The notes under the pieces are model-generated. The model searched no databases. It was not told where the DNA came from and saw only the letters and a list, made by a program, of their open reading frames with translations. 64,000 nucleotides of DNA. Source: Spirosoma aerolatum. GTDB taxonomy: Bacteria; Bacteroidota; Bacteroidia; Cytophagales; Spirosomataceae. The stretch covers positions 6,705,501-6,769,500 of the forward strand of contig NZ_CP020104.1 in assembly GCF_002056795.1 (NCBI RefSeq), read 5' to 3'. Made by a program: the position numbers and the translations under genes. The stretch's first letter is position 1. The number at the start of each line of letters is the position of its first letter. Shown here one piece after another: positions 33,778 through 42,645 of the stretch.

Positions 33778-35004
33778 ATGAAAACATCGCTGGGCCACCT
33801 CGGATACTGCACCAACATTCATGCGGGTGAAAGCTGGGCCGATCATTTTGCGGCCATCCAGCAGGCCATACCCGAGCTAAAGCAGCGCTTATCGCCCAAT
33901 GCTCCGTTTGGTATTGGCCTCCGCCTGTCGAACCAGGCCAGCGAAGAGCTTGAGCTTCCCGAAAACCTGGTCGCTTTTCAGCACTGGCTCGCCCAAAACG
34001 ATTGCTATGTGTACACAATGAACGGATTTCCGTTTGGTGGTTTCCATGATACAATCGTAAAAGATCAGGTGCATGCGCCCGACTGGACAACCGAAGCGCG
34101 GGTTGAGTATACCAAACGGTTATTCCGCCTGCTCTCCGTGCTGTTACCGGTTGATGAACTAGGTAATGCCATTCAAGGTGGCGTATCGACATCGCCCCTC
34201 TCGTATCGGCACTGGTTTGAGTGGGAACAGCCTGCCGCCCGCGATTATATTTTTTCGCTTACTACGCAGAATATCCTCGAAGTGGTAGCAGAACTGGTCC
34301 GGCTTCACAAACAAACCGACCGGCTTATGCACCTCGATCTGGAGCCTGAACCCGATGGCGTTATCGAAACAGCGGATGAATTTATCAGTTGGTTTACGGA
34401 TTATCTATTGCCAATGGGCATCGAGCAACTCACCAACGAATTTGGGATGACCGATGCCGAAGCCGAAGCTACCATCTGCGAACACGTTCGGTTGTGTTAC
34501 GATGTCTGCCATTTTGCAGTGGGCTACGAACGCCCGGCTGAAGTACTTGATAAACTGAAAGAATATGGCTTACGGGTCGGCAAAATTCAGATTAGCGCGG
34601 CTCTAAAAGCACAATACCCAGATGATCCGGCAGGGCGTACCGCCGTTCGACAGGCGTTCGAGCAATTCAACGAACCGACCTATCTGCATCAGGTCGTTGC
34701 CCACTCAACCGACAATACATTGGTTCGATTCCCGGATTTACCAGAAGCCCTTGCCGCATTAAATGAATCGCACAGCGAATGGCGATCCCACTTCCACGTC
34801 CCGCTGTTTGTGGCCGACTATGGGCTCCTGCAATCCACTCAAGACGACATTGTGGAGGTGCTGCGGCTTCAGGCTGAACGACGCTTTACCAACCAGCTTG
34901 AAGTAGAAACCTATACCTGGGGCGTATTGCCTGATGATCTAAAGAAAGAGCTGGTCGACTCCATTGAGCGCGAAATGAAATGGGTCATCGAGCAAATAGA
35001 GTAG
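33778..35004 (+). CDS. eboE: EboE, xylose-isomerase-like TIM barrel (metabolite traffic protein)
   Basis: 408 residues. The start GHLGYCTNIHAGESWADHF, then YTMNGFPFGGFHD, a central MHLDLEPEPDGVIE metal-binding strand, CYDVCHFAVGYE and the late FHVPLFVADYGLLQST are the pattern of EboE, a branch of the xylose isomerase/AP endonuclease-like TIM-barrel group. Its reaction is not known; the name comes from work on cyanobacterial scytonemin, in which the ebo cluster was needed to get the precursor to the periplasm. Two hairpins follow the stop. Confidence 0.9.
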   Translation: MKTSLGHLGYCTNIHAGESWADHFAAIQQAIPELKQRLSPNAPFGIGLRLSNQASEELELPENLVAFQHWLAQNDCYVYTMNGFPFGGFHDTIVKDQVHAPDWTTEARVEYTKRLFRLLSVLLPVDELGNAIQGGVSTSPLSYRHWFEWEQPAARDYIFSLTTQNILEVVAELVRLHKQTDRLMHLDLEPEPDGVIETADEFISWFTDYLLPMGIEQLTNEFGMTDAEAEATICEHVRLCYDVCHFAVGYERPAEVLDKLKEYGLRVGKIQISAALKAQYPDDPAGRTAVRQAFEQFNEPTYLHQVVAHSTDNTLVRFPDLPEALAALNESHSEWRSHFHVPLFVADYGLLQSTQDDIVEVLRLQAERRFTNQLEVETYTWGVLPDDLKKELVDSIEREMKWVIEQIE

Positions 35005-35030
35005 GTACAGGCTACCAATCAAGAAAATTA

Positions 35031-35068
35031 AAAACCCCTAAATTCCATGAATAGACTTTAGGGGTTTT
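35031..35068. terminator. Terminator after eboE
   Basis: 12-bp stem, AAAACCCCTAAA with TTTAGGGGTTTT, 14-nt loop, ending in T on either strand. It lies 26 bp past the eboE stop. Confidence 0.75.
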
Positions 35069-35100
35069 AATGAAGCGGTTTTACACTTTTCCTATTAGTC

Positions 35101-35161
35101 AAAATGAGCGCGTTTTTTGTCATTCCTCCTGCGTCGGAATGACAAAAAACGCGCTCATTTT
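35101..35161. repeat. 26-bp perfect-stem hairpin before the TonB receptor stop
   Basis: 35101-35126 pairs exactly with 35136-35161, with a 9-nt loop; an A/T tract inside each arm gives runs of T at both sides. It is the second hairpin in the gap between eboE and the convergent receptor gene and may end the receptor transcript. Confidence 0.8.
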
Positions 35162-35196
35162 AAATGTATCTTCAAAAGTTCAGACAGCTTCAATAT

Positions 35197-38100
35197 CTAA
35201 AAAAAGCTGAAGCGTGCGCCAAGCTGAACCTGGAATGGATCGCCCGAAGGTGTAACAGCTCCTGTATTGTTAACCCGGTAATTATACTGCGGCACTGCTG
35301 CGTTGAAGCCCGGTAAGGCAGCAGTGGTGCTCGTTGCCGGAACGCTCAACGCATACAGTGCCTGCGTACCCAGCGATTTGTTCGTTCCCCAATCTCTTTT
35401 CAGCAAATTCGTAAAATTGAATACGTCGGCCGATAGTTCAAGGGCATAATTCTTCCCGAACCTGAACCGTTTTAGCGCCCGGATGTCCAGTACACCGTAG
35501 AAACCATTGATCCCACCATTCCGCTCGGCAATCCGGCCTGAATACGTATTGATATACTCTTTCAGGCTCTGGCTGGCAGCAGGGTTATCGAGTAGCGCTT
35601 GCAGACCTGTCCGAACGTTGGCGGCTACTTCGGGATTGTTCCGATCAAATACAAAAGCCAGATCGTTAGTCGCAACGAAGTCACCGTTGGTATTAGCGCC
35701 TGACAGCAATGAGTAGCGTGTACCGCCAATACCCGTATAACGGAAGCCCAGCGTAACGCCAAAGAATGACGGCAACGTACCGTATACGACCACCTTGTTT
35801 CGGAAATGGTTATCGGAATACGTCATGGTGCTCAGATTGCGTGGATCATCTTTTACGGGCAGCACCAGCGTAGCCGTGTTGGCCACGTTACCATTGTAGG
35901 TAACATTGTCGCGGGTATCGTTCCAGGTGTAGCTCGCCGTAATTTCGCCATCCCGGAAATATTGCCACGTAGCATCGACCACAGCCGCAAACTGATTCAC
36001 CCGGCCTTCGCTGTTCAGTTCCAGCACCCGCCCCAGTCGATTGCTGATACGCCCCTGCTGCCAATCGCCCACACCTGTCGATGGCATGGAAGCCAGCGGT
36101 ACATATACCCCCCGATTCGCTTCGTTGGTCAGTCGGAAGAATGGTTCTGCCACCATATTCCGGTCGATGTACATATAGTTGTTACGACCCAGCGACATGT
36201 ACCCCGACACACCAACTTTTAATCGGTCCGTCAGGAAGCGTGAATACGAGATATTGGCCTTGTAGAGTACTGGTATTTTAGCGTCGGGGCCAGTCATGTT
36301 AATGGTTGGCACCTGAAACTGGGCCAGCGTCGGAATACTGGAAGCATTTTGTCGGTAGGCTGCAAAATCTGGCGTCGGTACGTTGGCCCCCCGCACATCG
36401 ACCGTAGCAAAGTGCTTACCATCGAAGGTCAGGTTGTTGATTAGCATATAGTTGTTAATATCCGACGCAAACACGCCTGCCCCCAGCCGGATAAAGGTGC
36501 GGTGTTCGTTATTAACGTCCCAGTTGAACTGAATACGCGGCTGCGCAATGAACGATTTGATCTGGTTGTCGGTGCGTAGTTTCAGTTCATCAAATACCAC
36601 CTGATTAAACTGCGCTTTGGGGTAAATCGAATAGTCGAAACGCAGACCAGCGGTCATTTCCAGTTCCGGCAGCAGGTGCGTGTTGAGTTGTCCGTAGGCA
36701 CCCAGGTTGTATATATTGCCGTAAACGGTCGGATCGGCCACGAGAGGCACCTCACGGTAGAACCGATACGGCTTGAGGTTATTGAAATTATCGAGTGCCG
36801 ACCCAGAAGCGTCGTTGATAAAATGGAACCGGCCATTTACTTCACTGCCGTACAGCGATTTAGCGTGTGTGTACATCAGATCGGCGCCGAACGTGTACTG
36901 AACTCGGTCGGTGTTGTAGTAAAAGTTGTCGACCAGTTGCAGCACATCGTTCGTAAACCCTTCCTGTGCAAAGCGATGACCACCCATCTGAATATTGGTC
37001 GACAACGTTTTTCCGTCCACCGTCGATGTTACGTTCTCTACGATGTTACGTGGAATATTGGCGGCAGGCAACTGATCGCCAGGACCACTTTTCTGATAGG
37101 TGTAGAGATACTGGAGCTTCAGCTCGTTAGTTATCTTGGGCGAAAACGTCGTACGGAGCGTAGCCAGCAAACTGTTGTCAATGTTATAATCGTTACCGTA
37201 CGACTCATAGATGTTGATGGCTGTATTGTCGGCCAATCCTAATTTATTCCGGTCGTTGGTATAGTTGTCGCGGATGGTCAGCAGGTTATTGGCGTTGATC
37301 TGCCAGTCGATGCGGGCGAAGGCTGCATCAGTACCCCGGTTTTTGGGGAATGTACCGAATTGCTGCGTATTAGCCACTCCATACTTGCTACGGGCAATGT
37401 CTACATAGCGATTGAGTGTTGCATTGGTCACGTTAAAGCGGCTTTCGTCGAGCGGTGTCTGTACATCGGCGATAATGAGCGGGCGCGAATCCTGCTGATG
37501 GTCCCATACAACGAAATAGTGCAGTTTGTCCTTGATAATTGGCCCGCCTAACGAAAACCCAAACTGATTGGTCGAGAACGGTACATTGCGCACGTTACCA
37601 CGAATGTCATACTTACTCGACAGCCAGTTGGCTCGGGTGTAGTTGAATACGCTCCCGGTTAGTTTGTTGGTTCCTGCCTTCGTTACCGCACTCACCAGAC
37701 CACCCCCAGCCCGACCGTAAACGACATCGTACTGGTTGGTGATTACCTTGAACTCCCGAACGGCTTCAATCGAGATGGAGTACGGTGCACCGCTACGGCT
37801 GGTTGTTGCTCCGGCCGACGTTGGGTTTTTAGCCGTCATTCCGTCAATGGTGTAGTTGGTGGATGAGCCAAGCTGCCCCGACAGGCTACCGCTACTATTG
37901 GTGAGGGGCGACAGGTTAACGAGCTGCGTAAAATTTCGGCCATTGACAGGCATCGAAATCAGCGTTTTGGCGTTGATAGCTGTAGCGGCCCCCAGGTTAT
38001 CTGTTTTGTTTTTCAAACCTGATGCCACGACCTGCACCACTTCAAGAGACTGATCGGCTTCCTGCATAGTCAGGCTGATTCGAATGGCGTCGCCCTGGTT

Positions 38101-38397
38101 GACCATGTAGCCCGACCGTTTTTGTTCCCCATAGCCAATAAACGTAACCCGTATCGTATACGGCCCGCCTAAAGGAATTTCCTTAAATGCGTACTCCCCT
38201 TTGGCATTGGTTACCGTTCCGGTCGTAAATCCGGTCGATTCGTTGCGCACCTGGACCGTAGCACCAGGCAATGGTGATTTCTCTTTTTCAGAGATCACCC
38301 CCGAAATAGAAGCTTGTGTAGTTTGTGCTAGTGTTTCGTTGATGAAAAAACTGGATAAAAATAGAAGGATAGCACTAAATAGTAGGCCTTTTTTCAT
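35197..38397 (-). CDS. TonB-dependent outer membrane receptor, Oar-like
   Basis: 1066 residues. Signal peptide (MKKGLLFSAILLFLSSFF), then a CarboxypepD_reg domain at about 28-110 (SISGVISEKEKSPLPGATV), a plug domain with MPVNGRNFTQLVNLSPL and VYGRAGGGLVSAVTKAGTN, and a large barrel ending in an aromatic C-terminus (LGARFSFF). The plug sequence and length recall Oar-type receptors rather than SusC, and no SusD gene is adjacent. It should take up a large or scarce substrate, or move something outward, across the outer membrane. It sits between eboE and eboF; a functional tie is only a guess. Confidence 0.92.
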   Translation of the reverse strand: MKKGLLFSAILLFLSSFFINETLAQTTQASISGVISEKEKSPLPGATVQVRNESTGFTTGTVTNAKGEYAFKEIPLGGPYTIRVTFIGYGEQKRSGYMVNQGDAIRISLTMQEADQSLEVVQVVASGLKNKTDNLGAATAINAKTLISMPVNGRNFTQLVNLSPLTNSSGSLSGQLGSSTNYTIDGMTAKNPTSAGATTSRSGAPYSISIEAVREFKVITNQYDVVYGRAGGGLVSAVTKAGTNKLTGSVFNYTRANWLSSKYDIRGNVRNVPFSTNQFGFSLGGPIIKDKLHYFVVWDHQQDSRPLIIADVQTPLDESRFNVTNATLNRYVDIARSKYGVANTQQFGTFPKNRGTDAAFARIDWQINANNLLTIRDNYTNDRNKLGLADNTAINIYESYGNDYNIDNSLLATLRTTFSPKITNELKLQYLYTYQKSGPGDQLPAANIPRNIVENVTSTVDGKTLSTNIQMGGHRFAQEGFTNDVLQLVDNFYYNTDRVQYTFGADLMYTHAKSLYGSEVNGRFHFINDASGSALDNFNNLKPYRFYREVPLVADPTVYGNIYNLGAYGQLNTHLLPELEMTAGLRFDYSIYPKAQFNQVVFDELKLRTDNQIKSFIAQPRIQFNWDVNNEHRTFIRLGAGVFASDINNYMLINNLTFDGKHFATVDVRGANVPTPDFAAYRQNASSIPTLAQFQVPTINMTGPDAKIPVLYKANISYSRFLTDRLKVGVSGYMSLGRNNYMYIDRNMVAEPFFRLTNEANRGVYVPLASMPSTGVGDWQQGRISNRLGRVLELNSEGRVNQFAAVVDATWQYFRDGEITASYTWNDTRDNVTYNGNVANTATLVLPVKDDPRNLSTMTYSDNHFRNKVVVYGTLPSFFGVTLGFRYTGIGGTRYSLLSGANTNGDFVATNDLAFVFDRNNPEVAANVRTGLQALLDNPAASQSLKEYINTYSGRIAERNGGINGFYGVLDIRALKRFRFGKNYALELSADVFNFTNLLKRDWGTNKSLGTQALYALSVPATSTTAALPGFNAAVPQYNYRVNNTGAVTPSGDPFQVQLGARFSFF

Positions 38398-38657
38398 TTG
38401 ACAACTGAGTAGTTATGAGTTGCAAAGAGAGTACCCGCGTTTTAACTGAATTTTAACCTACGCTTACCTTATCATTACCATTATACAAAATGGAGTTAAC
38501 GATTTAATTACATCAGAAACTATCAGGCCAATAAAGCAATCAGTATGGTAGAATAACTATTTTCACGCTTTATTGCAGAGAACCATAACGGCCTCCAAAA
38601 CCGTTTTACGGGCAAATTCAATACTTTTACAGGAGATTTTCCTTCGTTCAGATAACC
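38398..38657. other. Divergent region between the receptor and eboF
   Basis: 260 bp, no gene seen. TACTTTTA at 38622-38629 is one base from a TAnnTTTG box for eboF. Nothing certain on the receptor side. Confidence 0.35.
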
Positions 38658-40040
38658 ATGCAAAAGACCGTAGTACTCGACGTTGTAGGGCTGTCGTACT
38701 CGCTCATTGGCGAGCACACGCCTTTTCTGAAACAATGGTTTGCCAGCAAACATCAGGCGACCATCGATCCGATGCTTCCGGCTGTTACGACCTCCGTTCA
38801 ATCGACCTATGTAACAGGCAAATGGCCGAGCGAAACGGGAATTGTCGGCAATGGTTGGTATGACCGAACGGATAGTGAGGTAAAATTCTGGAAACAGTCG
38901 AACAAGCTGGTAGCGGGTGAAAAAATCTGGGAACGGGCGAAGAAAATCGATCCCAATTTTACGGTTTCCAAGATGTTCTGGTGGTATAATATGTACTCTA
39001 CCGCTGATTTTTCGGCCACTCCCCGCCCCCAGTATCCATCCGACGGCCTGAAAATTCCCGACTGCTATACCCACCCCGGCGACCTTCGCGATAAACTACA
39101 GAAAGAGCTGGGTACATTTCCACTTTTTCAGTTCTGGGGCCCAGCCACCACCATCAAAAGTAGCCGATGGATTGCCGATGCATCTATGCTGGTTGATAAG
39201 TGGCACCACCCGACTTTAACCCTGATTTACCTGCCCCATCTGGATTATTGCCTACAAAAATTCGGTCAGGATTTTTCTAAAATTGCCACAGATTTACGCG
39301 AGATCGACGACGTTTGCCGCGACCTGATTCAGTATTATGAGAAAGAAGGCGCGGAAGTGATTGTGTTGTCGGAGTATGGCATTACGAATGTCGATAACCC
39401 GATTCATATTAACCGCATTCTGCGCGAAGCGGGTATGATCCGCTACCGGGAAGAACGAGGGCTTGAAATGTTCGATGCAGGCGCTTCTCCCGCTTTCGCT
39501 ACACCCGACCACCAGATTGCCCACGTATACATCAACGATCCGTCGGTGTTTGATAAAGTTCGCTCGTTACTCGAAAAAACACCCGGCATCGAGTTGGTGC
39601 TGGATAAGGAGCAACAGAAGCAGTACCATATCGATCACGAGCGCTCGGGAGATCTGGTCGTGGTAGCCGATGCCCGCAGCTGGTTCACCTATTACTACTG
39701 GCTCGATGACGCGCGCGCTCCCGACTACGCCCGGCTGGTTGCCATTCATCAAAAGCCGGGGTACGATCCGGTAGAGATGTTTATGGACCAAACGAATCCG
39801 TTCATTAAACTGAGAGCAGGCTATAAACTGGGGCGTAAATTACTTGGCTTCCGATACCTGATGGACGTTATCTCGCTGGATGCTACCCTCGTAAAGGGTT
39901 CTCACGGACGAGTCGGTACAGCTCCCGAACATCACCCGGTTTTTGTCAGTAATCGAAATGTTGGAAAATCCCTGTCGGCTATTTCCGTTTACGATCAGAT
40001 CTGGGAGACGTTATCAGCCAGCATATTAGTCAGCAAATAA
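38658..40040 (+). CDS. eboF: EboF, alkaline phosphatase/nucleotide pyrophosphatase family
   Basis: 460 residues, no signal peptide. Alkaline-phosphatase superfamily: first metal Asp in VVLDVVGLSYSLIG, nucleophile Thr region MLPAVTTSVQSTYVTGKWP, LIYLPHLDYCLQKFG, IVLSEYGITNVD and a final His-rich GSHGRVGTAPEHHPVF. It matches the type I phosphodiesterase/nucleotide pyrophosphatase proteins placed at the end of ebo clusters. It could remove phosphate or a nucleotide from the pathway intermediate, although the substrate is unknown. Separated from eboE by the receptor gene. Confidence 0.87.
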   Translation: MQKTVVLDVVGLSYSLIGEHTPFLKQWFASKHQATIDPMLPAVTTSVQSTYVTGKWPSETGIVGNGWYDRTDSEVKFWKQSNKLVAGEKIWERAKKIDPNFTVSKMFWWYNMYSTADFSATPRPQYPSDGLKIPDCYTHPGDLRDKLQKELGTFPLFQFWGPATTIKSSRWIADASMLVDKWHHPTLTLIYLPHLDYCLQKFGQDFSKIATDLREIDDVCRDLIQYYEKEGAEVIVLSEYGITNVDNPIHINRILREAGMIRYREERGLEMFDAGASPAFATPDHQIAHVYINDPSVFDKVRSLLEKTPGIELVLDKEQQKQYHIDHERSGDLVVVADARSWFTYYYWLDDARAPDYARLVAIHQKPGYDPVEMFMDQTNPFIKLRAGYKLGRKLLGFRYLMDVISLDATLVKGSHGRVGTAPEHHPVFVSNRNVGKSLSAISVYDQIWETLSASILVSK

Positions 40041-40127
40041 TGAATAATGTCTAATGCAAAATGTATAATAAATAAGGGCACTACGACAATTATTCATTGT
40101 ACATTTTGCATTAGACATTATTCATTA
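40038..40127. repeat. 28-bp-stem hairpin that includes the eboF stop codon
   Basis: 40038-40065 pairs perfectly with 40100-40127, with further weak pairing inward. The left arm starts with the TAA stop codon of eboF. Low-complexity words such as ATAATGTCTAATGC make up the arms, similar in style to the repeat upstream of eboB. Confidence 0.8.
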
Positions 40128-40166
40128 CTTATTGATTATTTGGGCGAAAGCGCCTAAATTAACTCT

Positions 40167-40703
40167 ATGAAAGCGATCGTTCCTCTTTTACTATTGCTCT
40201 CGGCTTGCTCTACTCATCGACCGGTGGCCGTGAATGTTCCTGCCGACGGTGCCGAATATTATCAGGCCAGCCAACCGATTGCGGGCTACCAGCAACGTCT
40301 GTATCCAGATCCACAGGGTGGTTTAGGGCATTCGCAGGACCCAGATATTAAAGTTACCGACATTCGTTTGACGGCTAGTTATACGGTGCTGTACATGACC
40401 TTTGGTAAAGACCCTCACGGCCACGACAACAACTATTATGGCACCAGCAGCATTTCTTTCAATTCGAAGGCTGTATTGGCGACATCCGATGGAAAGAAAA
40501 CCTATGCGCTGGTTAAGACAGAAGGGATTCCTATATCGCCCGAAACCCGCGATATTAAAAATGATGAAAAAGTGCCGTTTATTCTATATTTCGAGCGGCT
40601 GGACAAGGGAGTTGAGTCGTTCGATCTGTTTGAATGCAAAAGTGATGCTCAAAACTCCTGCTTCAATGTAGCAGGCATGACTGTACGTAATCCAATCGAT
40701 TGA
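40167..40703 (+). CDS. Lipoprotein with an unnamed domain shared with the OmpA protein at 51347
   Basis: 178 residues. Short signal and lipobox (LLLLLSACS). The rest is one domain with no name I know: VTDIRLTASYTVLYMTF near the start, then ALVKTEGIPISPE, and the closing block FERLDKGVESFDLFECKSD with C-FNVAGMTVRNP. The same blocks occur in the same order in the OmpA-like lipoprotein at 51347-52705 (FQRLDKGLENFDLFECHSD). Probably periplasmic face of a membrane. Function unknown. Confidence 0.78.
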   Translation: MKAIVPLLLLLSACSTHRPVAVNVPADGAEYYQASQPIAGYQQRLYPDPQGGLGHSQDPDIKVTDIRLTASYTVLYMTFGKDPHGHDNNYYGTSSISFNSKAVLATSDGKKTYALVKTEGIPISPETRDIKNDEKVPFILYFERLDKGVESFDLFECKSDAQNSCFNVAGMTVRNPID

Positions 40704-40808
40704 GTAACATAGCAGCCAAAATAATCTATCTTTTTCTGTTCATATATACACCGAATCCAGTAATCTGGCGTTAATTTTATAGTTTCCAGTCGATTATACT
40801 GTTTGATT

Positions 40809-41318
40809 ATGGTGTTGATTACCTCCGTAAGCCGTCGCTTACGCACTCCTCTTTTTTTACTTATCAGTCTGTTTATCACTGTGCTTACCTTTGCACAGGT
40901 CAACTTAACCTATCGGTTGCTTAACGGATATACGCTGAGTAGTGAGGCATCGGTCAATAAGAACAAACCTACCGTATTCGTACTCGGCGAAACCGAAGCT
41001 TTTGAAAAGGTTTTTAATCCAGCCGTTACAACCAAACGCCCCGATGCTCTAAATTTCACGAAAGAAACGGCAATTGGTATTGTTCTTCCTCCCACAACCA
41101 AGCCACCTAAACTTTCGATCAGCAAAGTCTTTGTTCAGGATTCAGTTTTAACGGTACGTTATATACGGCTAGCGGATACAACGCTGACACAGCACCCACA
41201 ATCAATCGCTACTCAGCCTTTTTTACTGATAGCAGTGCCAAAGCATAACTTCCTGAAGACCAAGCTTGTCGAAAACGGTAAAGTCGTACAGATTCTCAAA
41301 AGACCGGAGGAAGACTAA
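40809..41318 (+). CDS. Hypothetical exported protein
   Basis: 169 residues. An N-terminal signal (LFLLISLFITVLTFAQ) suggests export; the mature part is a small beta-rich domain with RLLNGYTLSSEA, ETAIGIVLPPTTKPPK and TQPFLLIAVPK. I do not recognise the family. ATG at 40809 preferred over the TTG two codons earlier. Confidence 0.65.
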   Translation: MVLITSVSRRLRTPLFLLISLFITVLTFAQVNLTYRLLNGYTLSSEASVNKNKPTVFVLGETEAFEKVFNPAVTTKRPDALNFTKETAIGIVLPPTTKPPKLSISKVFVQDSVLTVRYIRLADTTLTQHPQSIATQPFLLIAVPKHNFLKTKLVENGKVVQILKRPEED

Positions 41319-41346
41319 TTTCCCTGTCTACTTACTCACCGACTGA

Positions 41347-41556
41347 TTAGTCGTCGTAGCTAAAGTCAGATTCCAGTCCGAAATGGATGCCCTGCAAACT
41401 GGCAATTGCCGCTGACAGATGCTGAAGCGCATCGCCCACGCGGTCTGCATCTGGATGGTTGGCGTCGACCTGCCTCTGCAGGCTGCTAATCATCGACCGT
41501 GTGGCTTCCAGTTGGGCTATTGTCTGGTAAAGAACGGGCTTTTGTTCAGGATTCAT
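41347..41556 (-). CDS. Small hypothetical helical protein
   Basis: 69 residues from the ATG at 41556, mostly alpha-helical (YQTIAQLEATRSMISSLQRQ) with an acidic tail ending FSYDD. No family recognised. Ordinary codon use and a clear gap on both sides suggest a real gene. Confidence 0.55.
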   Translation of the reverse strand: MNPEQKPVLYQTIAQLEATRSMISSLQRQVDANHPDADRVGDALQHLSAAIASLQGIHFGLESDFSYDD

Positions 41557-41645
41557 GCTTAGCGGATTTGGTTTGACAATACACACCCAACTTGTCTTAC
41601 ACGGTTTCTGTTTAGAATAGTCTCAAAGCGCACGCTTGCAGTCAT

Positions 41646-42569
41646 TTATTCCACACCCTTCACCCGCATTGGCAACGTGTAGATTGATTCTGAAGCAGTG
41701 ATGAACAGCGTATCCCGTTTTTTCCCGCCAAAGCAGATATTTCCCACCCAGCGTGATGGTACGGGAATATTACCCAGCTTTTTACCAGATGGATCGTATA
41801 CCGTTACGCCACGGCCAGAGATGTATAAATTCCCCTGGTTATCGAGCGTCATACCATCGGACCCCTGCGAAATAAATAGCTGGCGATTTCGAAGCATCCC
41901 ATCGGACCCGATTTCATATTTATAGGTTTTGCTGTCCCGAATGTCGGCTACATATAAATACTTCCCATCAGGCGTTCCAACAATACCATTGGGTTGTTTT
42001 AAATCGCCATCGACCACGATCGCTTCCGACTTGCCTTTGGGAAGATAATACACCTTTTGCCCGTCGATATCCGGCTTCTTCCGCTCCCAGTAGTCACGCT
42101 GATAATAGGGATCGGTAAAGTAGATTCCGCCCTTAGGGTCGATCCACAAATCGTTTGGCCCGTTCATGCGCTGCCCCTGAAAATTGGTCATCAGTACCGT
42201 CACTTTCTTATCAGGGCTAATCGACCATAACTCGTCTTTTTCATCGGCACAGGAAATGATATTGCCTTTTTTATCGAAATAAAGCCCATTGGATCGCCCG
42301 GTTTTGTCCATATAAAGCGACAGGTTTCCATCGGTATCGTATTTCCAGATTTTATCGTTTGGCTGATCGGTAAAAAAGATATTCCCTTTCTTGTCGACAG
42401 CCGGACCTTCGGTAAACGCAAACTGGCTCGATATCTTCTGAAGCGTAGCACCGGGGGCTACTACCTTTATCGTATCCAGCCCACTCGTGTTCGTCTGTTG
42501 CGCCATTACCTGGCCCGATATAATTAGAAGGCCTGTCAGTATAAAGCCTGTTTTAAACGAATGAATCAT
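41646..42569 (-). CDS. Secreted SMP-30/gluconolactonase family protein
   Basis: 307 residues with a signal peptide (TGLLIISGQVMAQ). Six-blade propeller of the SMP-30/LRE family: metal-ligand Glu in FAFTEGPAVDKKGN, Asn in RMNGPNDLWID, and Asn/Asp in LKQPNGIVGTPDGKY and QGSDGMTLDNQGN. Family members hydrolyse sugar lactones such as gluconolactone. Co-oriented with ThuA 76 bp upstream; both are exported and both belong to sugar-oxidation gene neighbourhoods. Confidence 0.9.
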   Translation of the reverse strand: MIHSFKTGFILTGLLIISGQVMAQQTNTSGLDTIKVVAPGATLQKISSQFAFTEGPAVDKKGNIFFTDQPNDKIWKYDTDGNLSLYMDKTGRSNGLYFDKKGNIISCADEKDELWSISPDKKVTVLMTNFQGQRMNGPNDLWIDPKGGIYFTDPYYQRDYWERKKPDIDGQKVYYLPKGKSEAIVVDGDLKQPNGIVGTPDGKYLYVADIRDSKTYKYEIGSDGMLRNRQLFISQGSDGMTLDNQGNLYISGRGVTVYDPSGKKLGNIPVPSRWVGNICFGGKKRDTLFITASESIYTLPMRVKGVE

Positions 42570-42645
42570 AGGAAGTGAGGAAAAACGTTTTCTAAATCAG
42601 TAAGTCTGGTTGCCAGGAAAACTAACCGGCTACGGTGCCAATTTT

